Source of the DNA: Poa pratensis
Taxonomy: Eukaryota > Streptophyta > Magnoliopsida > Poales > Poaceae
Length of the DNA stretch: 64,000 nt
Assembly: GCA_947311845.1 (NCBI GenBank)
Contig: CAMZMU010000059.1
Span: 39,855,226 to 39,919,225 of the forward strand
Direction of reading: 5' to 3'
The stretch's first letter is position 1; each line of letters begins with the position of its first letter. Below the pieces are notes generated by a model. That model was not told the DNA's origin. It made no database searches and worked only from the letters and a program-made list of their open reading frames with translations. Below are positions 35,504 to 47,707 of this stretch, piece by piece. The position numbers and the translations under genes are program-made.

Positions 35504-38500
35504 CTAACCTCTTAGGACCCAACTTGGTTGGGGACCAACAAGTTAAAACTTGATCAATAGGTGTTTGTGGAGGGCATTGGAGACTTGGCTACATCATGAA
35601 GAATTAAGGGATCTTCATCAATTATATTCTCTCAAGCCAAGTCATTTGGATTATATTGTTCTATCTCATATCCAATGTTCCTCCTTGCAGTAACTTGTAT
35701 TTAAATCAAATATACATTGAAAGTTGCTTGCACCCTTGCATGTGTTTGGTTTTGTACCTTGCTAGTGTTTGTATATGTTGTGCTCTCTACTTACTTATCT
35801 TGAGCAATCAAGTATGTGTATGTTGGTTTGCACACCATGTATGTGTGAGTTTGTGTTGAGCCTTTTGTATCAACTTGCTTATATCTTAATTGGCTCTTTT
35901 TGAGAGATTAATGGACTATCCCATTTTGGGGGAGTGATATGCTTGCGCACCTCACAATCCTAAAAATGTATATACATGAGTACTACCACTTAGTGTTGAT
36001 ATATCAATTTTATCTAGTCTCTATATGGTATGTCCTTCTCATGAGAAATTCAAATTCTATAATGTTCATTAATCATCTCTAGTTGGGTTTTACTTGCCTC
36101 TTGTGGAGAATGAATGGATTATCACATTATGGGGGAGTAATAAGCTATGTGCATATTACAAACCTAGACAATGTGAACATGTGAGGTATTGCCACCTAGA
36201 ATTGATATTGTTAATTATCTTATTCCTATGTGGCATGTTTCTCAAACAAGTTCCTATTTGCTTAAATGTTTTTACTTACTCACTTTGGATCTTGTTTGTG
36301 ATGAATGTTCTTGGTAAGGTTTTCCTCTAATATGTTCTCATATATCTCTTTGGGAAACCAATTGCTTCAAAGCACTCTTTGTAGTTGCTTGCATAATCGC
36401 GTGAATATTTGAAGCTATCAAGAATATTTATCTACATAAGCATCACGCTTAAATCTTATCCTTCACCATGTGCTTATTAGTTGCGAAGATGATCTTGAAA
36501 ATCAATCCAATACACCACTAAGAAATTTCTACATATATTCCTTTTCCATGACAATTGATGGTCATAATTGTGGTGAATTTTGTAGATCATCTCATATTGG
36601 CTCTTGATTTTATTGCCTTATTTCTTGCCAAAAATTGATTTGTTTTAACTCCCATTTCTTCCTTACCTCTTGTGGATCATTTTGCTTTACTCAAACTTTC
36701 CTAGTGTTTTATTTGGTATAGGAGAGGCATTGATCCCATCATTGTGCACCTTGCATTCAAAGGCTACTTATAGATAATGCACTATTCTTGGGTGAGCTAT
36801 CCTATATTGAGTACAACTTATATTTTCATTAGTATTGGATCTTATTGCTTTTTCTTGATACATGACTAGTGTTTGAATAGATATTTGAGAGCGATGATTC
36901 CATGTGTGTGCATTGTGTATTCAAATACAAATCATAAAATAATGCACTTTTGTTGGGAGAGCTATCATGTATCTTTTTAAACACTATTTACATTCTACTT
37001 GTATTTGATCCTTTCCATTGGTCTTTGATCCCGATGACATGTCTCATGGAGACAAACCTTTTTGGCTTGGTACTTTTACCATCATGAAAAGTGTAGAGGG
37101 TGTGGTTTATTTGTTGGAACCCCGCTCTTTCTTTTTGAGAGTTTGTCCCAATTGGCATCTCTCTTTGGGAGTGGGTTATATCATTCGTTGATTAACATCT
37201 CTCTCTCTTTTGGTATCTCTTTTGGAAATTTGATATCTAGTCCTTTTTATTATTGATTAATTGGTATCTTATTTTCGTTTTTGATATCTTTGTCCAATTG
37301 GTATCTTTCAATCATGTGTTGGTTTGGTTTTAGTTTCAATTGGCTTCTCTAAATCAATTTTTGATTTGGATCTTTGATATAATTTGGACCCTCTTTGATC
37401 TCTAAATATTTGTCCAAATTGTATCTCCCTTTGGTTATTGAAGGTCTTAGGCATGCATATCTACTACATGTTTATTTTATGGCATGCTTTCTTTCTTTGT
37501 ACCAATATATAGGTGAAACTCCACGGAATCCTAAATCGGCTAAGATGTGCATGAAATTCAATTTCATATCTATATGCACATATTTATGTGGAGTTCCTTC
37601 TATGTATTGTAGTTTGACTAACTACTTGGACCCAATTAGTTTGAACAATTTTACTTGAATGTGTTTTAGGTACATGGAGATGCATTGGATGCTTGTCTCA
37701 TTTACAATGAAAGTATCTTCACCACATGCTTATTGGAGCCAAGCAAGGATGGTTGATGAAATTTTATCTACTACATCAACCCAATGTCATCTCGTAACAA
37801 GTATTCACCCTCATGCATACTTTTCTAGCATCCAACCTTGTATAGGTTGCATCATGGCATGAAAAGTATTTATTTGCTTTTGTTGTAGCTATTGCAAATT
37901 CAATGTAGCTCTTATGATACTTGTTGCTTTCCTCAACGCGTCCCAACTATCTCCTTTCCCTTAGTGATATTTGTGATGCTTGTGTTGAGGTTGAATTTGA
38001 AGTTCATTATTATACAATATGAGAATATTGAGCTATGGGCTATGATCCTAAACAAACATCATATGTGTATATGTTATGACTTACCTTTGGATATCGTGTT
38101 TCTTTTCCTTAGTAACTAATTTTATGTGTACATGTTTCTTTGTGGACACTTAGAAACTTATATACATGAGAGAAATTACATCTTTACTCGATATCCTAAT
38201 TCTTCGGTGTCACCTCTTTTACTCCGTTTTTGATTCTTTGGCGTGACTCCGAAAAGAATTTGATTTATGAGTGCATATCCTATTTTGTCACATCTTGGTG
38301 CACTCATCTTGGTGAATATCCTTAACCTCATGCTTGTCTTTACAAGCCAATAATCTTCACCATGGGATATGTCACAAGCTTTGTTTTTCTTTTGCATCTT
38401 ATTGAGCTTGTGAATCCATTTGATTTTGTGTTTTAGAGGATACTGAAGGAGTGAGGATTCCATGTTTGTACACCTTGTATTCAAATACAATAATTCTAAA

Positions 38501-38984
38501 TTGTGTACAAATATTGGGGAGCTCCTCTATTTCTTTAAAACACTCTTTTGCTCAAATCATAATATCTTGTGTTTATTTGGTTAGTTGGATCTTTTTGATT
38601 GCTTACTTTTTATTTGGAAAATTGTAAAAAGTTTTCCATATCATTCTTTTGCAATCTTTGATCCTCAATATAGTTTGTGCTCTCTCCAACTATTCGTCAT
38701 TGGATATGTGTATTTGATTCACTCATATTTTGAGAAATGCACACGTTATGGGGGAGCTCATACTATATTGACCTTCTAAGATTTTTCGCCCATTTTGGAA
38801 ATGGATGCCAATGGGGGAGAAGTTTTATAGGGTTTAAGGGAATTTGGTGTTATGCTTTTGTTTTGGTCATAAGCATTTACCTTTCATGCTCATGCATCTA
38901 TGCTTGTTGATTTGCATAGTTGCTTAATTCATTATATAAACCCTTGTAAAAGAGATTGTCATCAATTACCAAAATGGGGGAGAT
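35504..38984. other. 3.5 kb noncoding interior of outer element
   Basis: AT-rich (T-rich on plus strand) with no gene on either strand. PPT-like TGGGGGAG motifs recur at about 35925, 36130, 38750 and 38810, before the functional tract at 38972-38984. Pol should be here in an autonomous relative. Confidence 0.6.
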
Positions 38985-41335
38985 TGAAAGGGCATGGCGC
39001 CCCATGTGTGGTTTTGGTAATTAATGACAATCCCTATGGACTAATGGTTGCATTGAGTTTACTTGTAGTGTTTGTCCATAGACCATGCTTGAACTCCATA
39101 TGTTGGATTCAAGGTTGATGCCATGAGTATATTGATATAATGAAGTATTTGGCATCAAGATCATAGAGTTGAGCATATTGCAAGTATGTCTTGAAGAAAA
39201 TAATTATGTGATCATTCATGGTTATCTTCAAGACATCATCTATTGAAAAGACAAGAAAAGATACAAGGTTGATCAAGATTTTGATCAACACACAAAGCTA
39301 CAAGATGTACCAACCCATGAACGATGACGTCAAGTGGTGATCGTCATCAATGTTGAGAAGCGCAAGTTCAAGAGGAGCATCTCGAAGAAATCCTAGGCTT
39401 GAAGCTTGCCACCCATCTAGAGATAATGTTCATGTGAAGATGAGCCTAAGAGAGGCTCTCCCATAGTGGAGTATGGGGGAGCAATGTTTGAGTCTTCACC
39501 AAGCGAAGCGCAATTAAGAAATGTGGTCCACTTGAAGAGATCAAGATCGACGTCATCTAGCTCAAGTGGAATGCGCAAGGCAAATGTATGATGTTGATAG
39601 GGTTTCTATTTTACCGGTCTCTTGGTACTAGTTGGGAGACCGGGTTATAGGATAGATACCGTACTATCAAGAGGGGCTCTCATTTAGCTTTAGCGTATCA
39701 GTTGGAGAGAGCTCAAACCTTTGCATACTTGCCTTCATCATCTTTCTTGGTTCTTATTTGGCTTATCTCTCTATGGGGTTTTGTAGCTTGTTGTGATCTT
39801 CATAACAAGCTCAAGTTCTCCGAAAACGGATTTCGTATGAAAAACTTGTTGCGTTTTCGGTTTTGGAGTTTCTCCTGGTTCATCTTCTATAGAGAGGTTT
39901 CACCTTTCTACATTTGGTTTTATACTCCCTTGTTGAACTATGATGTTTTCCTGCATCATCTTGTCGTGCTCGTTGTGGTGATTCCAAGGAGCCCAAGATC
40001 ATCGAAATCGGAGTCCGGATGAAAAAGTTGTGGGTGTTTCATTTTTGGCAGCTGGGTGGCCAGCCCCCAGACCAGCCTAGGCCGGCCTCCAGGCTGGTCG
40101 GCTCTGCTGGGTGACCAGCCCCCAGACCAGCCTAGGCCGGCCCCCGGGCTGGCCGGCTCTGTTGGGTGGCCAGCCCCCAGACCAGCCTAGGCCGGTTCCC
40201 AGGCCGGCCGGCTCTGCTGGGTGGCCAGCCCCCAGGCCAGCCTAGGCTGGCCCCCAGGCCGGGCTCCCGTACCCCTCCAACGGTCACTTTTTCAGGGGAC
40301 CTATTTAAGGGGGTTTCTTCCCCAATGGTTCCCTAACTCTGGAGCACGGTTTTGACCTCCATTGTTGACCCTTTGAAGCTTTGCTATCTCTCTATTCCTC
40401 CATGATTCTTGCTTCCAATTAGAGGAAAAAGAGACAGGGGATCTAGATCTATCATTCCACCAATCAATCTCTCCTTTAAGTGAGGGGAAGCTTTATGATC
40501 TAGATCTTGGAGGGATTTGGTGTTCCTCTTTGTTCTTCCTCTCTTCTCCCCCCAATAGCATTAGTTGATTTGGTGGGATTTGAGAGTGAAGGATTTTGAG
40601 CACTTCTTGTGTTCTTGCCCATTGCATCGGTTTGAGTTCTCCACGGTGATACGTGGAAATCGAAGTTGAGAAGCTTGTTACTCTTGGGTACTTGGGGTGC
40701 CCTAGAGCTTGTCCTCTTGGGTACTTGGAGTGCCCTAGACGACCCTTGTTGATCTCGGAGTTTTGGTGGCTCGCGGGATAGTTGGGAGCCTCCAATTAAG
40801 TTGTGGAGTCGCGCCCCAACCTTGTGATTCTTGTGGCTATGGGAGCCGCGGGAATTCAGTGAGAGCCTCCAATTAAGTTGTGGAGTGTGCCTCATCCTTG
40901 TACGGGTTCGGTGACCACCCTCAAGTGTCCCATAGTGGTTCGTGGCACTCCGCATTGGTGGAGGCACGAAAGAGATTACGGTGTGCCATTTGACGGCTAT
41001 TCGAGGATCACTTTGTGACTCCGCACCGCTCCAACGGAGACGTAGCTTCCATTGGGAAGTGAACTTCGGGATAAATCATCGTCTCCAAGTGCCTCGGTAT
41101 TTCTATACCCGAGCTTCTTACTTATGCTATTTACTTTGTGATAGTCATCGAGCTTGAAGTAATATATCTTGCTATCACATATTTGCTTATCTTGTTTAGC
41201 ATAAGTTGTTGGTGCACATAGGTTAACCTAGCTTATTTAGGTTTCGTGCTTGATAAATTAAACGTTAGTTTTATTCCGCATTTATTCAAGCCTAATTCAC
41301 CCCCCCCCCCCCCAGGCGACATCTGTGTCCTTTCA
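38985..41335 (+). repeat. 3' LTR of the outer retrotransposon
   Basis: 2351 bp, with four 55-bp repeat units (starts 40054, 40109, 40164, 40219) instead of five. It ends with a run of 14 C (41300-41313) shortly before the terminal TCCTTTCA, where the 5' LTR has a longer mixed C/T stretch. Confidence 0.93.
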
Positions 41336-43018
41336 AACCACTTACCCAGTAACCCGATACCACCATCTTGCCACCATTGCTAAGACATGCCGAAGCGTTT
41401 AACACCAATCTGCTAGATAAAAAACCACGATCCTCGAGACTAGAACACCACGGGCACTCTCCTTGTCGGCCGCGTTAGCCACAACAATGGCGCTAGAGTG
41501 AGGATAGAGCCACAACACTCTCTATTCAATGCGTCAACATGCCATCAACAGATACAATTGTACTCTCGAAATTTTGATAAAGTTGGATTTTAGACATGAT
41601 TTCTTAAATATTGTGAATATGCTAGTGATATTTCAGATGAATTGAACACATTTGAGCTACGTGTCCGGTTATCTAAAACCTGCCACAAAATGCAAACATG
41701 TCACAAAACCTGGCCTAGAAATGCAAACCTCTGCTGCAACCGTCAACAAAATTTGTCAATCGACCTGCCGCGCGCGCCCAATACCTATAGCCATTTTCTC
41801 AACAAAGAAAAAACCTATAGCCATGGACATAAAGATTGACTAATTTCAATCATATGATCAGATTGTTAAAAAAATACCATTCAATAGTAAGAAAAATTAT
41901 ATGTACCATATAGTGGGATTTTATGAAGGAAAAAAAAGGCAGAACCAACCATACAATTGCCATTAAACGCTCCCACCTGCTTCTGAAAGCATCAGGACGT
42001 TCATGCCTCAATAATTGGTTAGTCGTACTAAATGCTGGGTTAGCCCCTCTCCGCCACACGTACGGCCGATTGTCATGCATGTGGTGCGCAATGGCGACAC
42101 GGGACGGGAGAGGTCGAGGTCAATCGTCAACTCCAAACTCGATCCTACTGGTGCCTAGTTTGGCTTCATGATTCGAACGAAGAAAAACATCCAGGAAGTA
42201 GTCTCGACCCAGCTCGATCGAACACTTCATCCATGGCTGCTGTGGAGTCTCGGCCGATCGATAGACGTAGCTGACGGTGGGATATAACCTCCTGTACGTC
42301 GAGGCTGGAAAATTTATCAACTGATCACCACAAAGACCATGCATCTAGATCGACGGGACAATTTCTGACGGCATTATGAGTGTGATGGACATAGCTAGCT
42401 AGATAGGCTGGCCGGGACCAACATACCCTTGTCAGTCGATCTTGTCCTGCAAACCTCTCATGCACCATGTCGCCGTCGACGACGACATCCGCGTTTATTC
42501 GTCGACAGCGACATGGGCACAACACGATCACGCAAGCCCGGGATCCGATCATTGTTGTCGCAGACAATTTATTCCAAACTTTCAGTCTTCTCTGACAAGG
42601 GCAGCACAGTGCTTCGGAATAAAACCCATTCCGGTTTTAAAAGCTCATAATACAGGATATACATTTTTTAATACTTCACACACTAATCATTGGTGACCAA
42701 AATGCATATAAGCCATATATGATTGATTCCTGACGTTGATACATACCATTTCTAATAATGCGTATATATACACCCTGTCATTGAAAATACATGCGTGAAG
42801 TACTGGAGCTGTATACAAGTACTTGGTGGCTAGAGTGTGGGCATTCTCAGTACCACACGCCAGCACAGCGCCGTGATTGCACGCAACGGTGCCATATATG
42901 TACGGACGTACGGGATACTGATCACCGCGCGAGCTACCTAGCTAGCTGTACGACCCCAGCCTCGATCGCTTCCGCGAGCTGATGCGCTCTGCCGCGCGAT
43001 CCCCGCCGCTGCGCCGCC
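41336..43018. other. Copy B CNGC4 upstream region
   Basis: From about 41690 it is colinear with 2800-4444 of copy A, without the 0.4-kb MITE. The first 350 bp after the LTR have no counterpart in copy A. A TATAAG-like sequence (about 42705) lies some 310 bases before the ATG and a similar one is in copy A (about 4155); a promoter role is only a guess. No other gene is seen. Confidence 0.5.
41783..41824. repeat. A-tailed micro-insertion flanked by 12-bp direct repeats
   Basis: ACCTATAGCCAT occurs at 41783-41794 and 41813-41824 around an 18-bp insert ending in five A. Copy A (about 2884-2922) has the same arrangement with the repeats partly eroded, so this event predates the duplication. Confidence 0.75.
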
Positions 43019-46000
43019 ATGTCGGGTGAGCTCTCCACGCGCTCGTCGCCTTCCTTCGCTGCCTCGCCTTCCAGCGCCGCGCCGTCGCGGGCAGGAGATC
43101 ACCCTCATGGAGAGTCAACGCCGCTTCGGGCCGGAGCCGAGAGCGGCCACGGCGTCAAGCTCCGCCGCCGGTGGCAGCGGCGGCGGCAGCAGCTGGGGCT
43201 CGGGCTCGGGCCGTGGCGCGCCGGCGACACGTGGGCGCTGGACCCGCGCGCGCGGTGGGTCCGGGAGTGGAACCGCGCCTACCTGCTGGCCTGCGCGGCG
43301 GGGCTCATGGTGGACCCGCTCTTCCTCTACTCCGTGTCGCTGAGCGGCCCGCTCATGTGCGTCTTCCTCGACGGATGGCTCGCCGCCACCGTCACCGCGC
43401 TCCGCTGCATGGTCGACGCAATGCACGCCTGGAACGTCGTCACGCAGCTCCGCGTCTCGCGCGGAGCCAGGGCCGCGGTGGCACGGAGGCGGCGTGGGAT
43501 CGCCGACGAGGAGCAGGCCGCGGCGGATCAGGCCGACGCGGACGCCGCGCGTAGCACCCCGTCCTACGCGAGGTCCAGGAAAGGGTTGGCGCTCGACTTC
43601 TTCGTCATCCTTCCCGTGATGCAGGTGCCCCTTCTGTTCCCTGATCGAGCTAGCTTGAAACGGTTTTGGCTCCTCGATCAATCAACGAAATACTCAGTGC
43701 AATTGATGGATTTTCCGACGTTACTTTTTTGCAGATGCTGGGTGTAGTTGATATCTGTTTGTTATTAATATATTCTCTTTATCTAAATTTTTTTGATGGA
43801 TTTTCCGTTACACGTTGATTTTTATTCTTTGTTTGGTTTGGTTAGGATTGCCTTGATCACTTTGCTGTTAAAAATGACAGGGATTGTACCCAAGCTCACA
43901 TACAAATTTTGTCTTCAGAAAAATGCAAAGGACAGGTTTCCATAATTAAAAAAAAAACTATTCCTAGCTAGATACTATACTGAACTTATGTGTTGTTCCG
44001 TTATCATCATGATAGTGGAAACCGATCCTGTTATCGGGTCGTATGAAAAAACCCTTGTTTATACTGGTCATCACCAAAAAAATACAGGGCATACTACAAT
44101 GGATTTCCGTTAGATGTTGGTTTTAGTTCTTTGGATGATTTTGATAGGATCACCTTCATTTCGTTGAGACAATATTACATACCTTCTAGCGAAGGAATTT
44201 GCAGAACATATACGGTAAAATAAAATAACACTAAATAAAATAAAAAATACGCCATAAATCATGGATGTAGAGGATGTAGGCAGATATATGTGTGCCAAGT
44301 TTTAAACTTTTTTTTAGAGGGAAGAACCAGGGCCCCGACTTCATTTTGGAAGCCACACAGACTGGTCATGCCAAGTTTGAAACTTAAATTCAAAAGCACG
44401 GAAGTTGGATTAAATGCACACACGTTCTAAGATTTTAATGTGCTAGTTAACTATTTCTATTTTCATGGAGGCCTCATACCATTTTGAATTTTTTCTTGAA
44501 ATTTTGAAAGAATGAGATTAAAGTCAATCTATATGTGCTTGATTTATTTCAATAGTCTATAAATACAATTTTTGCTGATTTTTAAACTTGGATTCGGGTC
44601 ATCCCGTGCACATTTGAGTATTTATCTGTTTGTCAAAATTATTGTTATCCTTTGTGTTTTTGTTCCTATTAGTGTCTCCGCTATTGCCGGTTGCATCATT
44701 TTTCCATCAAGTGTCAAAATCGTTTGGATCTTGCCCCTTGCGCCATTACAAAATCGTTTTGATGCGACTTCACACCTTTGACAAAGAAAATAAACACGAA
44801 AATTGACAAAATGAAATACTAAAAAGTGACCTAGCTGTGATTTCTCTTTCAATCCCATGTTTTATAGCCTTTTTATTACATTCTAGAGTTTCTTTGGTAT
44901 TAGTCGAGTTTCAAAAAGTGACCCTACATTTTTTATTTTTCTTTCAATTCTAAAGTAATTTTCTCACGATTTTTTTCTAGATTAGTCTTTTCTAAAAGGT
45001 TTTGTAAATCCTTTGTACAGTAGTATGACTGGACAATCGACATCAGGCTCTAGTAAACTGTGAACAAGGGGAATATTCGGACGTACATCAGGCGATCACC
45101 TTGTTGGAACCTTGGTGCTTTATTAAGTTAAGGCAAGGCAGAAATGCCTATTATCTAAAGAAAAATCTCATCCGGTCCCTGTCAGCTCATCTCACTTGAT
45201 CACCACTTTGGCAAAGGCCGTATGCTGGGAGTTTTCGCAATCCCATTGCCATCTCGTCGTTCGCCGGCCGTACTCAAGCATCAGCTCCAAACTTTCAATC
45301 ACGACACATATGATCGAGCTGCGCCGGGTGCCTTCTGTGAATCTTGCTCGTCCAAACGTGCGATTGGCTGCAGCATGTGGTGTACGATCATGGTAAACAG
45401 GTCCACAGTCGTTTGCAAGTTGGTACGTATCGATCACCGTATTAATCACATCGATTCGTGCGTATCAATTTTCACAAGGTTTATTCGCATGCGTGGCGCG
45501 TTCTGCATTACTATATACGCTCCTTTCAAACACACTACGGCAAATTAAATAATTAGCTCGTTGACATGTACGTGATGTGCTGCCAAAACAGAAACAAGAA
45601 TAGTTTCGAAAAAAAAGGGAAACAAAAAATACTACATTTTGTTGATATGTTCCTAATTTTTGTGTGCTTTTATTCGTACATTTGTTTTTGTTACTCATCG
45701 TGTCAATCGGTCGTGTCACGCGCCATGTACTATTCGCTCCGTTTCTGAATGTAGGGTGTATAGTTTTATGCACGAATATTAAGACATGGATATTTTGCAT
45801 ACAGTGGACTCGTATTTTTCTGGAAAAAAATCGCGAGAGATGAGTTCTTAATATGCACAAAATGAATACAATCCGTTTAATCCTTCTTTTGAGACTACTA
45901 TGTCTCATTTTTAATGGATCAAATTGTCCATAAATAGCAAATACACCTTATATTATGGATTTTACTATACACTTTACATCAAGTAAAGGAGGGGGTACAA

Positions 46001-47707
46001 TTTAGTCGTCCTAATTCCGCTTGATCGATGTGTAGGTGGTGATGTGGGTGGTATTGCCGGCGATGATCCGCGCGGGCTCGACGACGATGGTGATGACGGT
46101 GCTCCTTGTGGCGTTCCTGCTGGAGTACCTGCCCAAGATCTACCACTCCGTCTCCTTCCTCCGGCGGACGCAGGACCAGTCCGGCCACATCTTCGGCACC
46201 ATCTGGTGGGGCATCGTGCTCAACCTCATGGCATACTTCGTCGCCGCACACGTAAGTCACATTCATCTCCCTCCCACGATCACCACAATGTATCGACCGG
46301 ACGATTAATCCCCATCGTGTTTCCAGGCGGTGGGCGCGTGCTGGTACTTGCTCGGCGTGCAGAGGGCCACCAAGTGCCTCAAGGTTCAGTGCCACCTGTC
46401 CGGGTCGCCGGGGTGTGCGTCAGGTGCGCTGGCGTGCGCCAGCCCGCTGTACTACGGCGACGCCACACCGGCGGCGTCCATCGTCGGCGACAGGCTCGCC
46501 TGGGCCAACGACACCATGGCCAGGACCATGTGCCTCAGGAACGGCGACAGGTACCAGTACGGCGCGTACAAGTGGACGGTGATGCTGGTGACCAACCCGA
46601 GCCGGCTGGAGCGGATGCTGCTCCCCATCTTCTGGGGACTCATGACGCTGAGCACGTTCGGGAACCTGGAGAGCACGACGGAGTGGCTGGAGATCGTGTT
46701 CAACATCATAACCATCACGGGCGGGCTCATCCTCGTCACCATGCTCATCGGCAACATCAAGGTGTTCCTGAACGCGACCACGTCCAAGAAGCAGGCCATG
46801 CATACGCGGCTGCGGAGCCTGGAGTGGTGGATGAAGCGCAAGAACCTGCCGCCGAGCTACCGGCACCGCGTGCGGCAGTTCGAGCGGCAGCGGTGGGCCG
46901 CCACCCGCGGCGTGGACGAGTCCCAGATCGTGCGAGACCTCCCGGAGGGGCTCCGCCGCGACATCAAGTACCACCTCTGCCTCGACCTCGTCCGGCAGGT
47001 GCCGCTCTTCCAGCACATGGACGACCTCGTCCTCGAGAACATGTGCGACCGGGTCAAGTCCCTCATCTACCCCAAGGGCGAGACCGTAAGTAGTTGCATG
47101 ATTAAGATTCTTCAAAGTTCAGATATCAGTTGCAGAGTCAGCTCGATCGTTGAGTGACTGAACTGAAAGTGTTGATGATTCTCTGAATAATCAGATCGTG
47201 CGGGAAGATGACCCGGTGCAGAGGATGCTATTCATCGTGCGGGGCCACCTGCAGTGCAGCCAGGAGCTACGGAACGGGGCGACGAGCCGCTGCACGCTTG
47301 GTCCGGGCAACTTCACGGGGGACGAGCTGCTGTCGTGGTGCCTGCGTCGTCCCTTCACGGAGCGCCTCCCGGCGTCGTCGTCGACGCTGGTGACGATGGA
47401 GAGCACGGAGGTGTTCGGGCTGGATGCCGCCGACGTGCAGTACGTGACGCAGCACTTCCGCTACACCTTCACCAACGACAAGGTGCGGCGGAGCGCGCGG
47501 TACTACTCGCCCGGGTGGCGCACGTGGGCCGCCGTCGCCGTGCAGCTCGCGTGGCGCAGGTACAAGCACCGCAAGACTCTGGCGTCGCTGTCGTTCATCC
47601 GGCCGCGCCGGCCCCTGTCGCGGTGTTCGTCGCTCGGGGAGGAGAAGCTCCGGCTGTATACGGCGATCCTCTCCTCGCCCAAGCCCAACCACGACGACGA
47701 ATTCTAG
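43019..47707 (+). CDS. CNGC4: CNGC4-type cyclic nucleotide-gated ion channel, copy B, intact
   Basis: Exons 43019-43624, 46036-46251, 46327-47085 and 47195-47707 join in phase 0 to 697 aa. Transmembrane segments begin near residue 87. The pore helix and filter read FWGLMTLSTFGNLESTTEW (about 376-394), with GNL as in group IVb plant channels, unlike the AND of CNGC2. A C-linker follows (EWWMKRKNLP), then a cyclic-nucleotide-binding domain with GPGNFTGDELLSWCLRRPF (about 563-581) and a calmodulin-binding IQ-like helix (AVQLAWRRYKHRK, about 642-654). The C-terminus RPRRPLSRCSSLGEEKLRLY is typical of CNGC4. Orthologues include Arabidopsis HLM1/DND2 and barley Nec1; they form Ca2+-permeable plasma-membrane channels, and loss gives lesion-mimic, altered immunity phenotypes. 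The start was chosen because it is shared with copy A. This is the only copy here that can make a full channel. Confidence 0.95.
45733..45995. mobile_element. Stowaway-type MITE at the end of CNGC4 intron 1 (copy B)
   Basis: Same element as 7171-7439, with TA at 45731-45732 and 45996-45997. It ends 40 bases before the exon 2 acceptor. Confidence 0.78.

Larger units (their letters stand above)
23751..41335 (+). mobile_element. Outer LTR retrotransposon, gag-only (non-autonomous), interrupted
   Basis: Two long terminal repeats (23751-26189 and 38985-41335) begin TGAAAGGGCATGG and end TCCTTTCA. Immediately inside the 5' LTR is TTGGTATCAGAGCGGGTT (from 26191), a Met-tRNA-type primer-binding site. 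Directly before the 3' LTR is AAAATGGGGGAGAT, a polypurine tract. The interior encodes only a gag-like protein and then 3.5 kb without coding capacity; no protease, integrase or reverse transcriptase is seen. A second element is inserted in the gag region at 27028-33955. The bases flanking the outer LTRs (ACAAC and AACCA) are not an exact target duplication. The gag type suggests a copia relationship. Confidence 0.92.

Noticed and set aside
35656..38779. Short hydrophobic-looking ORFs in the outer retrotransposon interior
   Set aside because: T-rich sequence gives Phe/Leu-rich frames by chance; none has homologous motifs or adequate length.
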